Shown here piece by piece: positions 42,808-51,452 of a stretch of 64,000 bases of DNA (the stretch's first letter is position 1; the number at the start of each line of letters is the position of its first letter). The DNA comes from Burkholderia cepacia (lineage in GTDB: Bacteria > Pseudomonadota > Gammaproteobacteria > Burkholderiales > Burkholderiaceae), in assembly GCF_001718835.1 (NCBI RefSeq), contig NZ_CP013444.1, positions 496,001 to 560,000 on the forward strand, written 5' to 3'. The position numbers and the translations under genes were made by a program. The notes under the pieces were generated by a model. It had not been told where the DNA came from. It saw nothing but the letters and a program-made list of their open reading frames with translations, and made no database searches.

Positions 42808-44387
42808 TGCAGATCACTGGAGAGATGTTGATCGGCGCTGCGTCGGTGCGCGGCACGGCAGGGACGCTGCGCGCGTTCGATCCGGCGCGCGGCGTCGAAC
42901 TGGAACCCGAGTACGGCGCGGGCGACGCGGCGGACGTGGATCGGGCATGCACGCTCGCGGCGGCGGCGTTCGATCCGTTTCGCGCGATGCCGCTCGACGT
43001 GCGCGCACGTTTTCTGGAGACGATCGCCGACAATCTCGTCGCGCTCGGCGACGCGCTGATCGCGCGTGCGCACCAGGAATCGGCGCTGCCGGTCGCACGG
43101 CTCGAAGGCGAGCGCGCACGCACGGTCGGCCAGCTCCGGCTGTTCGCGGCGCTGGTGCGTGACGGCCGCTGGCTCGACGCGACGCTCGATGCCGCGCTGC
43201 CGGACCGGCAGCCGCTGCCGCGTCCCGACCTGCGGCTGCAGAAGATTCCGGTCGGCCCGGTCGCGGTGTTCGGCGCGAGCAATTTCCCGCTCGCGTTCTC
43301 GGTGGCGGGCGGCGATACGGCGTCGGCGTTCGCGGCCGGCTGCCCGGTGGTCGTAAAGGCGCATCCCGCGCATCTCGGCACGTCGGAACTCGTCGGGCGC
43401 GCGATCCGGCAGGCGGTCGCCGCGTGCGGCCTGCCGGAAGGCGTGTTCTCGCTCGTGATCGGTGCGGGCAACGCGATCGGCGAGGCGCTCGTCGCGCATC
43501 CGGCGATCAAGGCGGTCGGCTTCACCGGTTCGCGCGGCGGCGGGCTCGCGCTGATGCACATCGCCGCGCAGCGGCGCGAGCCGATTCCGGTCTACGCGGA
43601 AATGAGCAGCATCAATCCGAGCTTCGTGCTGCCCGGCGCGCTCGCGGCGCGCGGCGGCGAGATCGCGCGCGGCTTCGTCGAATCGCTGACGCTCGGCGTC
43701 GGCCAGTTCTGCACGAACCCGGGGCTCGTGGTCGTGCTCGACGGGCCGCACACGCCGGCGTTCATCGACGCGGCCGCGCAGGCGCTTGGCAGCAAGGGCG
43801 CGCAGACGATGCTGACGACGGGAATCGCGGACGCCTACGCGCGCGGCGTCTCGCAACGCGCGGCGGCGGACGGCGTGAGCGCGGTCGCGCAAGGCGCGCA
43901 GACTGGCGCGCAGGCGGCCGCGGTGCCCGCGCTGTTCGCGACGACGCAGCCCGCGTTCGTGTCGAACCCGCGGCTCGAGGACGAAATCTTCGGGCCGACG
44001 TCACTGATCGTCACGTGCCGCGACATCGACGAGATGATCGACCTCGCCGAGCACGTCGAAGGGCAGCTGACCGCGACGCTGCATCTCGACCCGGACGACT
44101 ACGCGCTCGCGCGCCGCCTGCTGCCGACGCTCGAGCGCAAGGCCGGGCGGATACTCGCGAACGGTTATCCGACCGGCGTCGAGGTCGCGCATGCGATGGT
44201 GCACGGCGGGCCGTTCCCGGCGACGTCGGATTCACGCACGACGTCGGTCGGCACGCTCGCGATCGAGCGCTTCCTGCGGCCGGTGTGCTACCAGGCGTTG
44301 CCGCAGGCGCTGCTGCCGGCGGCGTTGCAGGACGGCAATCCGCTCGGGGTGTGGCGACTGAAGGATGGGCGGTTCGGGAGGGAATGA
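42804..44387 (+). CDS. 2,5-dioxovalerate (alpha-ketoglutarate semialdehyde) dehydrogenase
   Basis: This 527-residue NADP-dependent aldehyde dehydrogenase has the catalytic Cys303 in GVGQFCTNPG, general base Glu266 in VYAEMSSINP and the cofactor segment FGASNFPLAFSVAGGDTASA. The ASNFPLAFS and GCPVVVKAHPAH signatures and the length are those of the alpha-ketoglutaric semialdehyde dehydrogenases that end the oxidative pentose, glucarate and hydroxyproline routes. It produces 2-oxoglutarate for the citric acid cycle and is the last gene of the operon, which fixes the probable end product of the pathway. Confidence 0.9.
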   Translation: MMQITGEMLIGAASVRGTAGTLRAFDPARGVELEPEYGAGDAADVDRACTLAAAAFDPFRAMPLDVRARFLETIADNLVALGDALIARAHQESALPVARLEGERARTVGQLRLFAALVRDGRWLDATLDAALPDRQPLPRPDLRLQKIPVGPVAVFGASNFPLAFSVAGGDTASAFAAGCPVVVKAHPAHLGTSELVGRAIRQAVAACGLPEGVFSLVIGAGNAIGEALVAHPAIKAVGFTGSRGGGLALMHIAAQRREPIPVYAEMSSINPSFVLPGALAARGGEIARGFVESLTLGVGQFCTNPGLVVVLDGPHTPAFIDAAAQALGSKGAQTMLTTGIADAYARGVSQRAAADGVSAVAQGAQTGAQAAAVPALFATTQPAFVSNPRLEDEIFGPTSLIVTCRDIDEMIDLAEHVEGQLTATLHLDPDDYALARRLLPTLERKAGRILANGYPTGVEVAHAMVHGGPFPATSDSRTTSVGTLAIERFLRPVCYQALPQALLPAALQDGNPLGVWRLKDGRFGRE

Positions 44388-44473
44388 GCGACGGTCGGTG
44401 AAGCCGGCGAGCGTGAACCGGGTCTAGAATCGACGGCGTTGCAACGACGCCATCCCCATTTTCGAGGAACCCC

Positions 44474-44971
44474 ATGCTCACGATTCGTCCGATGACCGAA
44501 GAGGATTTTGCGCTGTTCTGGCCGACCTATCGCGCCATCGTCGCTGCTCAGGAAACCTATGCATTCGACCCCGCGCAGACCGAGGACGCCGCGCGCGCGC
44601 TATGGCTCGATGCGCCGCTCTGCACGTGGATCGCCGAGGAGGACGGCGTGGTGCTGGGCTCGTACTACCTGAAGGCGAACGCGGCCGGCCCCGGCAATCA
44701 CGTGTGCAATTGCGGCTACATGGTGAGCGAGGCCGCGCGCGGCCGTGGCGTCGCGCGCCTGATGTGCGAGCACTCGCAGCAGGTTGCGCGCGAGCGCGGT
44801 TTCCTCGCGATGCAGTTCAACTCGGTGGTCGCGACGAACGAGGTGGCGGTCGCGCTGTGGCAGAAGCTGGGATTTGAAATCGTCGGGCGCCTGCCGCGTG
44901 CGTATCGACACGCGCGGCTCGGGTTCGTCGATTGCCTCGTGATGTCCAAGTGGCTGGGGGCGCGCGCATAG
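44474..44971 (+). CDS. GNAT-family N-acetyltransferase
   Basis: This 165-residue protein has LTIRPMTEEDFALFWPTYRA at the start and the acetyl-CoA motif YMVSEAARGRGVARLMCEHS, followed by NEVAVALWQKLGFEIVGRLP, all standard for GNAT enzymes. GAGGAA precedes the ATG by five bases, and a possible -10 box TAGAAT lies near 44425. The C-terminal YRHARLGFVDCLVMSKWL resembles YhhY/phosphinothricin-type acetyltransferases, but the acceptor is unknown. Confidence 0.85.
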   Translation: MLTIRPMTEEDFALFWPTYRAIVAAQETYAFDPAQTEDAARALWLDAPLCTWIAEEDGVVLGSYYLKANAAGPGNHVCNCGYMVSEAARGRGVARLMCEHSQQVARERGFLAMQFNSVVATNEVAVALWQKLGFEIVGRLPRAYRHARLGFVDCLVMSKWLGARA

Positions 44972-44984
44972 GCTTGCGCCGGCG

Positions 44985-45938
44985 TCAGACGGCGAACGCG
45001 CCGTCGAACACGATCCGGTCGTCGAGCGCGAGCGTGCCGCGCGCGAAGATCAGGTCGAGATGGTGGCTGCCGTTTTCGCCGCCGCCGAGCCCGAGGTGCA
45101 GGCCAGGATGGCGTTCCTCGAACCCCGCATTGCGGCCGTACAGGCCGCGAATGCCGAGGTTCGTGCCGATGCCGAATTCCTCGATCCGCCGGTGATTCGG
45201 ATGCCGGTCGAGATAGGCCGAGAAATCGCGCCGGAAGTCCGGATGCTCGCTGTCGAAACCGACGATCGTGCTGTTCTCGACCTGCAGCGTCGCGAGCCGC
45301 TCGGCCACCTTGTACTTGATCGCGAACGGCACGGTGCCGAGAAACGTGCCGCTGAAGACGATCGTGCCGTTGAGATCGGTCACGTGCGTCGCGATCTCGC
45401 CGGGCACGACGTCGAGGTTGCCCATCCCGTCCACGCTCGTCCATTTCTGGTCCGGCGCGAGCGAGCCCGTCAGCGTGTTGCCGGCTTCGTCGATGAAGCG
45501 GATCTGCGCTGCGCGCGCGGCCGCGTCGATCAGCCGGCCGTTGCGTGCCGCGATGTCGTCGAGCGATTCGGCGAACGCCTCGTCGAGATGCGGGCCGTAA
45601 TCCTTGAACAGCACCGACTTGCTCCAGTGCTCGACGATCGCGGGGCGGATCGCGGCGAGGAACGGCGGCCCGCTCGGCGACGGTGTCGGCAGGCACGACG
45701 AGTCGTACAGCAGCACGAACAGGTCGGCGCGGCCGATTGCCGCGACGATCTCGGCGGGCGGGGTGCTTTCGAGGCAGAGGGTCGTGGCGTCGAGTGAATC
45801 GGGCAGGGCGGCAAATGCGCGCAACGCGATGTCGCGGTTGCGCGCGTCGTAGGCGACCAGCAGCTTGCCCTGGTCTGCGCGCGCCAGCTTGTCGCGCAGC
45901 GCGGGATGGAAGCCGAGTGCGCGGTGCAGGTTCAGCAT
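44985..45938 (-). CDS. M29-like aminopeptidase homologue
   Basis: This 317-residue protein resembles peptidase M29 (AmpS/aminopeptidase T; the NicX dioxygenase shares the fold). The second half shows FSGTFLGTVPF, HPNHRRIEEFGIGTNLGIRG, NAGFEERHPGLHLGLGGG and GSHHLDLIFARGTLALDDRI, which contain the Glu, His and Asp residues that bind the two metals in this family. The N-terminal domain is shorter than in typical 370-400-residue members. It follows a 40-residue peptide gene by 58 bp on the same strand and starts seven bases after GGAG. An unusual role, such as acting on or modifying that peptide, is possible but unproven. Confidence 0.7.
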   Translation of the reverse strand: MLNLHRALGFHPALRDKLARADQGKLLVAYDARNRDIALRAFAALPDSLDATTLCLESTPPAEIVAAIGRADLFVLLYDSSCLPTPSPSGPPFLAAIRPAIVEHWSKSVLFKDYGPHLDEAFAESLDDIAARNGRLIDAAARAAQIRFIDEAGNTLTGSLAPDQKWTSVDGMGNLDVVPGEIATHVTDLNGTIVFSGTFLGTVPFAIKYKVAERLATLQVENSTIVGFDSEHPDFRRDFSAYLDRHPNHRRIEEFGIGTNLGIRGLYGRNAGFEERHPGLHLGLGGGENGSHHLDLIFARGTLALDDRIVFDGAFAV

Positions 45939-45996
45939 GCGTGTCTCCGGAAACGGCGGAAGGGACGGCGCCCTTCCGCCTGGTCGAATGGCGCGC

Positions 45997-46119
45997 TTAC
46001 AGCGGCCAGAGCGCGGTGCCGAACGGCACCACGGCGTCCTCGACCATCATGTCGACGGCCTCGGGGTGCGTGTCTTCCTGCATCCAGTCGAGCAATTCGA
46101 TCTGCTGGGTATCCTGCAT
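45997..46119 (-). CDS. Short peptide, possible RiPP-like precursor
   Basis: A 40-codon frame has a strong ribosome site (AGGAG eight bases before ATG). The peptide begins MQDTQQIELLDWMQED, continues with acidic residues, and ends VVPFGTALWPL with a TAA stop. The acidic helical leader-like N-terminus and the short hydrophobic Pro/Trp-containing C-terminus resemble precursors of ribosomally made modified peptides. The next gene in the operon is the M29-like peptidase homologue. No known leader family is recognised, and no other maturation or export gene is adjacent, so a small structural or regulatory protein remains possible. Confidence 0.6.
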   Translation of the reverse strand: MQDTQQIELLDWMQEDTHPEAVDMMVEDAVVPFGTALWPL

Positions 46120-46491
46120 GTCAATTCTCCTATTCGATATATACGAGACCTTCTACACGGAAACACAGCGGGTTGGCCGCCACTGCCTGTGCGACATTTA
46201 TTGTCGATGCCTTACAAGCGGAGTCGATATTAATTGACGATTTTGGCGAATGCAATCAGGCGCATTGTTTTTACCTGATGCGCACTAAACACGGGGAATT
46301 GGCCGTGTTATCGGGCTACACGGCGCGCGGGCGGAACGCATGAATCGATAAAACCGGGAAGGATTTTAATAAATTAATGGAAGAGGAATCCGGATAGGCA
46401 ATTGGAATTGCCGATCATGATTTCAATTGGCCGAATCGTTTCGAATGATTGAATTCGGCAAGCCATCCCGCGGCGCCGGCTTGCCGATGAA
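46120..46491. other. AT-rich intergenic region
   Basis: About 370 bp have much lower GC than the window average. The part nearest 46120 should hold the promoter of the peptide/M29 operon on the minus strand. A GCGCAT/ATGCGC pair around 46260-46282 could form a small hairpin. No open frame with a ribosome site was found, apart from hairpin sequence at the far end listed separately. Confidence 0.4.
46456..46486 (-). terminator. Hairpin downstream of GNAT gene, terminator-like
   Basis: The nine-base perfect stem CGGCAAGCC/GGCTTGCCG has a 13-base loop and begins six bases after the stop codon of the GNAT gene. No T-run follows on the minus strand (AATTCAATC), so termination would be weak or factor-assisted. 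Confidence 0.45.
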
Positions 46492-46923
46492 TCAATACGC
46501 CATGTGAATCAGCGGAAACGGCCGGCCGGCGGAATCCGTCGCCGAGCGTCCGACGTCCCGGAAGCCGTAGCGGCGATAGAACGCGTGCGCGCCCGGGTTC
46601 TGCTCGTTGACGTCGACCGTCAGGCGCGCATGCTTCGCGCGGACATGATCGAGCAGGCGCGTGCCGACGCGCTGGCCGAACCGCTCGGGATCCACGAACA
46701 GCATCTCGACCTGCGCGTCGTTCACGCCGATGAAGCCGGCGACGCGGCCGTCGTCGGCTTCGGCGACCCATACCGCGACGCTCGGCAGGTAGAGATCGCG
46801 AACCTGCGGGTAGAGCGCGGCGATGTCGTGTTCGGTGAGGAACGTGTGCGTGGCCTGCACGGCGCGGTGCCAGATGTCCAGCAGCGCGGGATTGTCCTCG
46901 GGGGTGCGTTCTCGGATCCTCAT
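46492..46923 (-). CDS. GNAT-family N-acetyltransferase
   Basis: This 143-residue protein has RIRERTPEDNPALLDIWHRA, then VEMLFVDPERFGQRVGTRLL (acetyl-CoA motif, here with an unusual F in place of Arg/Gly at the start of the loop) and NPGAHAFYRRYGFRDVGRSA. The pattern matches YjaB-like acetyltransferases. It ends LIHMAY. The gene stands alone between the peptide operon and the flavin oxidoreductase. The acceptor is unknown. Confidence 0.85.
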   Translation of the reverse strand: MRIRERTPEDNPALLDIWHRAVQATHTFLTEHDIAALYPQVRDLYLPSVAVWVAEADDGRVAGFIGVNDAQVEMLFVDPERFGQRVGTRLLDHVRAKHARLTVDVNEQNPGAHAFYRRYGFRDVGRSATDSAGRPFPLIHMAY

Positions 46924-46955
46924 CGTTGTTGTAGTCAGGTTGAACGCCGCGAATT

Positions 46956-48339
46956 CTAACCGGGCGGGCGCAGATCCTGAAGCAGCGTCGGCACGAGCTC
47001 CGACACGGTCGGATGGATGTGCATCGCGCGGCTGATCGTCGTGTACGGCGCGCCAGCGGCCATCACGTCGAGCATCCCGTGCACGACTTCATCGCCCGTC
47101 ACGCCGAGGATCGTCGCGCCGAGGATCGCATGGCTGTCCGCGTCGACGATCACCTTCATGAACCCGAGGCTTTCGCCTTTTTCGACCGCGCGGCCGACGC
47201 GGGTCATCGGGCGCGTGCCGACGAGCAGCCGGCGGCCCGTCTGCTTCGCTTCCGCGAGTGTCATGCCGACGCGGCCGAGCGGCGGATCGACATACATCGC
47301 GTATGCCGTGATGCGGTCGGACACCTTGCGCGGATCGTCATCGAGCAGGTTGGCCGCGACGATCTCGTAGTCGTTGTATGCGGTATGCGTGAACGCGCCG
47401 CGCCCGTTGCAGTCGCCGAGCGCCCAGATGCCGGGCACGTTCGTGCGCAACTGCTCGTCGACCTCGATATAGCCGCGCGCGTCGGTCGCGACGCCCGCGC
47501 GGTCGAGCCCGAGATCGTCGGTGTTCGGCACGCGTCCGACTGCGAGCAGCAGGTGCGAGCCCGCGACCTCGCGGCCGCCGCCCGCGCAGTCGAGGCCGAC
47601 GACGACGCGGTGCCCGTCGCGCCGTGCGCTCAGGCAGGTCGCATCGAGCTGCACGTCGATCCCTTCTCCTTCGAGGATCTCGCGCACGGCCTGCGACACG
47701 TCCTCGTCCTCGCGGCGGATCAGGCGGGGGCCCTTCTCGACGATCGTGACCTGCGACCCGAAGCGGCGATACATCTGGCCGAATTCGAGCCCGACGTAGC
47801 TGCCGCCGACGATCACGAGGTGCGCGGGCAGGAAGTCGACGTCCATCATCGTCGAGTTGGTCAGGTACGGCACCGTGTCGAGGCCCGGCATCGCGGGCAC
47901 CTGCGCGCGGCCGCCGACGTTGACGAAGATGCGTTCCGCCTCGAGCAGCGCGTCGCCCACGCGCACCGTGCGGGCGCTCTCGAAACGCGCGTGGCCCTGC
48001 AGCACCGTCGCGCGTTCCAGCCCGCGCACCCATTGCTCGACACCGTGGTTCGAGCGGCCGGAGATCTGGTCCTTGCGCGCCTTCACGCGCGGCTTTCATG
48101 TCGACGGTGACGGGGCCGCCGACCGACACGCCGTATTCGCCGGCCCGCCGCGCGAGGTGCGCGGCGTACGCGCTCGCGATCAGCGTCTTGGTCGGGATGC
48201 AGCCGGTGTTCACGCAGGTGCCGCCGAAGCGGCCGCGCTCGATGATCGCGACCTTCATTCCGGCGGCGGACAGCCGCGCGGCGAGTGGCGGCCCGGCTTG
48301 CCCGGTGCCGATGACGATCGCGTCGAAGTGCTGGGTCAT
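46956..48339 (-). pseudogene. Frameshifted mercuric reductase-like flavin disulfide oxidoreductase
   Basis: The N-terminal part (start ATG 48339, AAGGAG upstream) reads MTQHFDAIVIGTGQAGPPLA, then FGGTCVNTGCIPTKTLIASA with the redox-active Cys pair, and goes out of frame after VTVDMKAAR. The rest continues in a second frame from about 48085 with KARKDQISGRSNHGVEQWV. It has the NAD-binding HLVIVGGSYVGLEFGQMYRR, the FAD-binding IWALGDCNGRGAFTHTAYND and the dimer interface to 46956. Deleting one C in GCCGCGCGTG near 48085 restores one protein of about 460 residues, the normal length. Everything else is intact, so this may be a recent mutation or a sequence error. Substrate unknown; the C-terminal Cys pair of true MerA is absent. 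Confidence 0.8.
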
Positions 48340-48555
48340 GGCATTCTCCTTCGCTGCTGCGGGGTGGGCCGGGGCCGCGTGCACGGCCCGGGCGTCCGCC
48401 TATGGTAGACCTGCCGGCGGGGGCCCGCGAGCGGTTCGGGCGCGCGGCGCGCCCCTGCCGGCGTAGCGGGAAGCGTGCCAGAATCGCCGTTCGGCCCGTT
48501 CATCGCGGGCCGGCCGGGCTCCGGCGGGCGGGGCCGCTATTTCGAGGAGAGACGG

Positions 48556-49194
48556 ATGACCGCAATGACCGCCGTTTTCGGCATTCTGGTCGCGCTATGG
48601 CTCGGCGCGATGATTCCGGGCCCGAGCTTCGTGCTGGTTGCCCGCAATGCGATCGGGCTGTCGCGCCGCGACGGGCTGGCCACCGCGCTCGGCATGGGCA
48701 TCGGCGGCATCGTGTTCGGCGGCGTCGCGCTGGCCGGGCTCTATACGCTGCTGCAGGCCGTCGAATGGCTGTACGTGGGCCTCAAGGTGGCGGGCGGCGC
48801 GTACCTGATCTACATGGCGTCGAAGATCTGGCGCGGCGCGGCTCACCCGATCGAGGTCGCCGATCCGGCCGCGGCCCGCGTCGGCAACCCGCGCAAGTCG
48901 TTCTGGACGGGCCTCACGACCCAGCTCAGCAACCCGAAGACGGCGATCTGGTACGGCAGCATCTTCGCGGCGCTGCTCCCGCAGCATCCGCCGCTGTGGT
49001 GCTATCTGGCGCTGCCGCCGCTCGTGTTCGGCGTCGAGTTCGGCTGGTACACGATCGTCGCGCTGTGCTTCTCCACGCGCCGGCCGCGCGAGCTCTACCT
49101 GCGCGCGAAGAAGTGGGTCGACCGCGTCGCGGCCGGCGCGATCACGCTGCTCGGGCTGCGGCTGCTCGCGGCGGCGCCGCACGCGGGGCTCTGA
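48556..49194 (+). CDS. LysE/RhtB-family amino acid exporter
   Basis: This 212-residue inner-membrane protein has about six helices and the family motif GAMIPGPSFVLVARNAIGLS near the N-terminus. GLKVAGGAYLIYMASKIWRG and FWTGLTTQLSNPKTAIWYGS complete the LysE/RhtB signature. It would export amino acids or derivatives. The ATG at 48556 has GAGGAGAG seven bases upstream; an upstream frame extension to 48475 is not needed. It converges with the DUF1444-like gene. Confidence 0.9.
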   Translation: MTAMTAVFGILVALWLGAMIPGPSFVLVARNAIGLSRRDGLATALGMGIGGIVFGGVALAGLYTLLQAVEWLYVGLKVAGGAYLIYMASKIWRGAAHPIEVADPAAARVGNPRKSFWTGLTTQLSNPKTAIWYGSIFAALLPQHPPLWCYLALPPLVFGVEFGWYTIVALCFSTRRPRELYLRAKKWVDRVAAGAITLLGLRLLAAAPHAGL

Positions 49195-49208
49195 CGCGCC
49201 GGCGGCGC

Positions 49209-50411
49209 TCAGGGCTTCGGGTATTTCTCCATCAGCGCCCGGAACCGCGCCTCGTCCGGGAAGGCCTTCACCTCGTAACGCACCGGGCGATGCCCGGTGG
49301 CCGTCATCAGGTCGCCGCAGAGGCGCAGCAGCTCGGCCATCGGCACGGTGGCGGACTGCTGTGTCCGCGGCCGGAACAGCATGACGCTGTCGGTGTCGGG
49401 CAGCAGCGAATGCACGCCTTCGGTCCACACGCTCATGCTGAACAATTCGCCGGTCGGCCGCCGGTACGTGCTGTACTGCGCGACGAACACGTCGAGCCCG
49501 TCGCGCGCGTGGGCCTCGTCCATCAGGGCCTGCTGGTCGCGGTAATCGCCGGCGAGATCGCTGACCCACAATTGCTGCAGCCGCGTTGCGAACCCTTCCG
49601 GCACGAAGCGCCGCCACGCGGTGCCATCCCAGCGCAGCATCAGCGGCGGCAGCGGGCGCGGCTGCGCGAACGCCCGTTCGGCCACCTGCAGCATCGTGTC
49701 GAACCCTGCCGGATTGCGGTCGCCGGTGAGCAGCAGCACCGCGCGGTTCGGTGCCATCACGACCGGCGCGCCGGCGATCGGCTGCCGGTGGAGCAGGTCG
49801 GTCAGCAGCAGCCGCGCCGCGTCGTAGTAGTCGCCGAACTGCGCGAGGAACACGCCGTTCTGCAACGCCAGCCACGGGCGGGACGATGCGGCCCGCAGGT
49901 TGTCGATCGCGATCTCGCATGCGTCGTCGAACGAGATGCCCCATTCCTGCAGCTTGGTCGTCGTCAGCCGCGACACGCTGAACTCGCCGTCGTACGCGAT
50001 GCCGATCTCGATGTTCTCGCACAGCGGCCGGAATGCGAGCTCCGGGCGGGTTGCCATCTGCAGATGGATCCCGCCGCGCTCGGTCGCGCTGCGGATCACG
50101 GGCCGCAGCTGCGCTTTCGCGTCCGCCAGGCGCGACGGAATGGCGTGCCCGACCACGGCGCTCGCCTGGTGCTTCAGCGTCGCGTGCCGGTCGGCCGGCT
50201 TCGCGCCGGCGTATTCCCGGAACAGGTTGTGCAGGTTGATGATGTTCGATGGGGCATCCGGCTGCACGAGGCGGCTCTTCTCGCTTTCGTAGATCCACGC
50301 ACGCGTGTCGCCGGCCGCGCGCAGCGCGGCCATCAGCCGTTCGGCGAAGATCTGTTGGGTGGGCGGCTTGCGGAAGCGGTCGAGGAGGCGCGTGACGAAT
50401 TCGGTGAGCAT
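49209..50411 (-). CDS. DUF1444-like hypothetical protein
   Basis: This 400-residue soluble protein has no signal peptide. The order of segments (LQMATRPELAFRPLCENIEI, LQEWGISFDDACEIAIDNLR, GDYYDAARLLLTDLL, VVMAPNRAVLLLTGDRN) resembles the YtpQ/DUF1444 family, whose function is unknown. I assign it only tentatively. It stands alone, divergent from the DUF3348 operon with 263 bp between them, a region rich in GC and without an evident gene. Confidence 0.6.
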   Translation of the reverse strand: MLTEFVTRLLDRFRKPPTQQIFAERLMAALRAAGDTRAWIYESEKSRLVQPDAPSNIINLHNLFREYAGAKPADRHATLKHQASAVVGHAIPSRLADAKAQLRPVIRSATERGGIHLQMATRPELAFRPLCENIEIGIAYDGEFSVSRLTTTKLQEWGISFDDACEIAIDNLRAASSRPWLALQNGVFLAQFGDYYDAARLLLTDLLHRQPIAGAPVVMAPNRAVLLLTGDRNPAGFDTMLQVAERAFAQPRPLPPLMLRWDGTAWRRFVPEGFATRLQQLWVSDLAGDYRDQQALMDEAHARDGLDVFVAQYSTYRRPTGELFSMSVWTEGVHSLLPDTDSVMLFRPRTQQSATVPMAELLRLCGDLMTATGHRPVRYEVKAFPDEARFRALMEKYPKP

Positions 50412-50674
50412 CGTGTGTGAGCGGGTCGGGTTCGCGTCCGTCGACGCGCACCGGCGAGGAAGTGGCGCGGGGCGGGCCCGCTTCCTACCACCCTAGTGAT
50501 ATCGGCCGGCCGCGCGAATTTCTTGAAGGCCGGGGGCGGCCGATCGCGCTGCCGGCCTTGTCCGGCGGGCGTTCGCGCCGCCGCACCCGCTCCGGCGGCC
50601 GGCTCGCCGACCGCAATCCGGCGGCCGACCGGCCCGCGACGTGTAAACTGCTGCCTTTTTTGACGGTTTGCAGC

Positions 50675-51442
50675 ATGGTGCAAGCACCTCCGCGCCCGGC
50701 GCTGAGCGGCCCGGCGCTCGTCCGGCTGCTCGCGCGCCTGGCCGATGCCGACGTCGCGGAATCCCGGCAGACGCTGTCCGACCGGCTGAGCCAGTGGCTC
50801 GGCTGGACCGACGCGATCACGCTGTCGTCCGCGCTGAACGGCAGTCCGCCCGCGGTCGCGGCCGGCGGCGCGCGCCCGGCCGGCGGCGACGCGGAGCGCG
50901 ACTGCGCGCGCGTGCGCCACGAGCTCGCGCAGGCGATGATGGTCGCCCGCCCGGCCGCCGCGAGCCGCCGCAACGGCGCGCGGCAGGCGCCGCCGGCAGG
51001 CGAGACGGCCGATTACGCGGACTATGCGGATTTCCGGCAGCGCTATCTGACCCTGCAGCAGGACATGGAAACGGCGATCGGCCAGTTGCGTGGCCGGCTG
51101 CGGGTCGCGCTCGCCGCGCGCTCGTCCGGGATGGCGCGGCTCGCGACGCTCGACGCGATCATGGAGCGCGTGCTCGGCGCGCGCGAGCGCAGCCTGCTGT
51201 CGGCCGTGCCCGCGCTGCTCGGTACGCGCTTCGGGCGGCTGCGCGCGGCGGAGCAGCAGGCGCTTGCCGACGCGCAAGACCCGGAACGTCCGGAAAATCC
51301 GCAACACCCCGAGCATCCGGCCGTCACGCCCGGCGCATGGCTGGACGTATTCCGCAAGGACATGCAGAGCGTGCTGCTTGCCGAACTCGAAGTCCGGTTT
51401 CAAACGGTAGACGGGCTGCTCGCGGCCCTTCGCACCTGCTAA
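50675..51442 (+). CDS. DUF3348 domain-containing protein (first gene of MotAB-like operon)
   Basis: This 255-residue, mostly helical soluble protein contains LSGPALVRLLARLADADVAE, LSDRLSQWLGWTDAITLSSA, FRQRYLTLQQDMETAIGQLR and AWLDVFRKDMQSVLLAELEV, the DUF3348 pattern as I know it from Burkholderia and Ralstonia genomes. The region near residue 205 is rich in Pro, Glu and Asn (DPERPENPQHPEHP). The next gene starts 10 bp after its stop. It is a cytoplasmic accessory of unknown function for the membrane complex encoded downstream. Confidence 0.85.
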   Translation: MVQAPPRPALSGPALVRLLARLADADVAESRQTLSDRLSQWLGWTDAITLSSALNGSPPAVAAGGARPAGGDAERDCARVRHELAQAMMVARPAAASRRNGARQAPPAGETADYADYADFRQRYLTLQQDMETAIGQLRGRLRVALAARSSGMARLATLDAIMERVLGARERSLLSAVPALLGTRFGRLRAAEQQALADAQDPERPENPQHPEHPAVTPGAWLDVFRKDMQSVLLAELEVRFQTVDGLLAALRTC

Positions 51443-51452
51443 TGAACACGCT

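Noticed and set aside
44985..46119. Lasso peptide or lanthipeptide cluster
   Set aside because: No asparagine-synthetase-like cyclase, leader-binding RRE protein or lanthionine synthetase is encoded nearby.
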